Below are positions 61,830 to 64,000 of a DNA stretch of 64,000 bases, piece by piece; the first letter of the stretch is position 1, and each line of letters opens with the position of its first letter. Origin of the DNA: Fratercula arctica (Eukaryota > Chordata > Aves > Charadriiformes > Alcidae); assembly GCA_947846985.1 (NCBI GenBank), contig CANTUZ010000001.1, positions 114,035,757 through 114,099,756 of the forward strand, given 5' to 3'. The position numbers and the translations under genes are program-made. The notes beneath the pieces are model-generated. The model had not been told where the DNA came from and did not search any database. It worked only from the letters and a program-made list of their open reading frames with translations.

Positions 61830-64000
61830 TCAGCGCTCAGAGAATTTCCTAGCCTCCTCCCCACTCCTCGTAGCTTTAAACATGCGCATTGCTGTGGCCA
61901 CGTGGAGAATCAGAGTGGGTCTCTGCGTGGCCTTGTCTGGCTGCTCTGGACAAGCCAGGGCACTCACTTCCTCGCCTTTGTGTCTGCAGGTGACGAAGGC
62001 ACACACCTGTTTCCTCTGCAGGCTGTGTCACCTCTTCTGGGCAGGGGGGATGTTACAAAAAGTCAAGCAGACAGCATTTTACCAGGAAACCCAGGTGTCC
62101 AGAAACACAATTAAGGCGACTTGAATTGACCAAATCCTTCACCCTTCCAGAAAGCAAAACTGGATATAAACCTTTTCCAAACTTTCCTCTAATAAATACT
62201 CAGGACACCAGGCTGAGAAGTATCGGTGCCTGATGCATCCCTGTGAGCCTATTTGCCTTGATACAGCCACACAGAAGGCGCAGCATGAAGGGGCAGGGCT
62301 GCCTGCTTCTCTTGCGCTGCTCGAGTCCACCTCATGGCACACTTTGGAAAGGGAAGTCCCTTGTAAGGTGCCTTCCCTGCACGCTGTGCACCACAGCATT
62401 GCTGGGACTTAGTCTAGCTTGTGAGCTCTTGCCAACAAAAGAAACGTAATTTTATTTTATGTGCCAGTGCATTTGTGCGCACAGGCACGCTTTGCGCATG
62501 GATATATGGTATTCTAATTTAAAATGTACCCTTCCAATCTGCTTGGGCCAGCCACGTCCCCCTGCCCCCTCCATTTGCTGTAATTTGCATTGTTCACAGA
62601 AGGCTTCAGAATCCAGCCAACACACATCACAAAATTGGTGGGAAGAACCGTTACTCATAAATTTGTGCTATTAATTAAGTTCTTAATTTTACCCAGGAGG
62701 TCATTTCTTGAAATGCTTTCAGACCATTACAAAAGAGAACAAGCTGGCTGGGAGCAATAAGCACCATCTGAGAATCTTTCCGTAAGTCAGGCTGTTTACT
62801 TTTCAGTTTCACTCACCACCGTCCAAGCACATGTCTCTTTTTCCTCAAATCCTTTTACTGTTTCTTCCTTTGAAGCTGACTTCCAGGGAAAGCTCTAGAG
62901 ATCTTGGCCTTCAGAGCCAATTCAAGTCCTGATTTCTCTTCCCCCTGCGGAGAATGTATAGAGCAGGCTGAGGTCCTTCTATCCCACAGCAAAGCTAGCT
63001 TGCTTTACGATGAGACGTGTGCCTGTGATTCTTTCCACACTGGCAATATTGCCTAAGCAGCCTTTTTCTAAAGCCTCCAGCTTTAGGGCTGGGAGATCTC
63101 AGAGCAGCACAGCTAATTAACCCCACCACGGGAGAGCACATCCCAGGAACTGGGTGCAGGCACTGGCACCACATGGCAGCATGTCGCAGCCTTCTGGAGT
63201 GAAAGATCCCCCAGCATCCATGTGTCCAGCTGGCTAGTAACCTCAGTTGTCCCAGAAGTTTCTGAGCAACCATATTGGCTCCTGGTGGAAAAAAACAGGA
63301 GCTTCAACAATCTACAACATCTTCCAGTCTATGACATTTGTACACAGAGGGACCTTTACCCACACGAATGGCCCCAAGCCATAACTATATCATGTTACTC
63401 ACATGACCAAATCTTTGAAGGATCCCAGCCTCAGGGACTATGGAGAGTCCAACAGTTCTGAGCGACTGAGAAAAAGACGCTCACAGCATACGTTTGGGGT
63501 TGAAACACTACTTAATAGAACAAAGTGCGAATTAAGTGATACCAGTTCAGATGACACAGATTCCAAACACGTGCAAATAAAGTATTTTCCATTGCCAGAA
63601 CACCATCATGTGATTTGCACGTGGCATCCCGTACAGCAGAGGCGATTGAGAAGTATATCGACTAGCTGCCGTCTGCCTCGGAATTCCCCCAGCAAAGCTG
63701 GCCTGGCTGACATTGTAGGGTGCTTAACTTCCAGGCTATTAAATCTCATTGAAATCAATGCAACTCAAGAATGTACTCAAAATTAAGTAAACCCCTAAGG
63801 ACTGTAAAGAACTAGGATGCTGCACTGCTCTATGTGCTTCCTTGGCTGATTTGTTTACCAAGGAAGTATCTCAGATGGACAGAAATCAGAGGAACCTTCT
63901 AAAACCCGTAAGAATACCTTAAATGAATGCAAGATTGTTGCATTTACATTAAAACTACCAAGTTTAAGACCCGGTTTCTTAGGCCCTTCCAGAGTCATGC
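61830..64000. other. Intergenic to right edge, no gene seen
   Basis: No coding exon or RNA gene was recognised. GJA5 coding sequence, expected further right from human gene order, is not present. Confidence 0.6.

Noticed and set aside
26233..64000. GJA5 coding exon
   Set aside because: I looked for the connexin N terminus and its cysteine motifs on both strands beyond GJA8 and found none.

Overview
This is vertebrate nuclear DNA, almost certainly from a bird. The evidence is several CR1-type LINE fragments with the avian 3' tail (repeats close to ATTCTATG), short introns with GT-AG borders, and a lens connexin that looks like chicken connexin 45.6 but is not identical to it. I see no bacterial, plasmid, phage or CRISPR content, and no tRNA or rRNA gene that holds up.

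Bases 1-16.2 kb carry the first 11 coding exons of GPR89B (GPHR, the Golgi pH regulator) on the minus strand. They run from the ATG at 16194 to residue 335 at base 189. Every exon junction keeps frame. The last ~120 residues of the usual ~455 lie beyond the left edge. The gene starts in a strong CpG island (about 15690-16640) with NRF1-like and ETS-like sites near the ATG.

Bases 16.6-24.2 kb are non-coding and contain a CR1 fragment and two MIR-like CORE-SINE remnants. Bases 24997-26196 are the complete single coding exon of GJA8 (399 residues) on the minus strand, with a clear 3' splice site 10 nt before its ATG and candidate polyadenylation signals downstream. Its non-coding first exon must lie further right and was not identified with confidence.

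From 26.2 kb to the right edge I find no convincing protein-coding exon. This 38 kb holds two strongly decayed CR1/L3-lineage LINEs (about 32.7-34.1 and 38.6-39.8 kb), two better preserved 5'-truncated CR1 copies (51.5-52.4 and 61.4-61.8 kb), small CR1 tails, simple repeats, a G-quadruplex motif and two isolated CpG-rich patches (34.6-35.0 and 50.4-51.1 kb).

GJA8 and GPR89B on the same strand, GJA8 upstream, matches the order at human 1q21, where GJA5 lies beyond GJA8 in the opposite orientation. GJA5 is therefore expected to the right of this window on the plus strand, and one CpG-rich patch could mark its non-coding first exon. The genes do not form an operon: GPR89B is a housekeeping Golgi channel gene and GJA8 a lens gap-junction gene. 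I found no novel system. The most interesting points are residue changes in GJA8, a tandem splice donor in GPR89B and the orphan CpG-rich patches.
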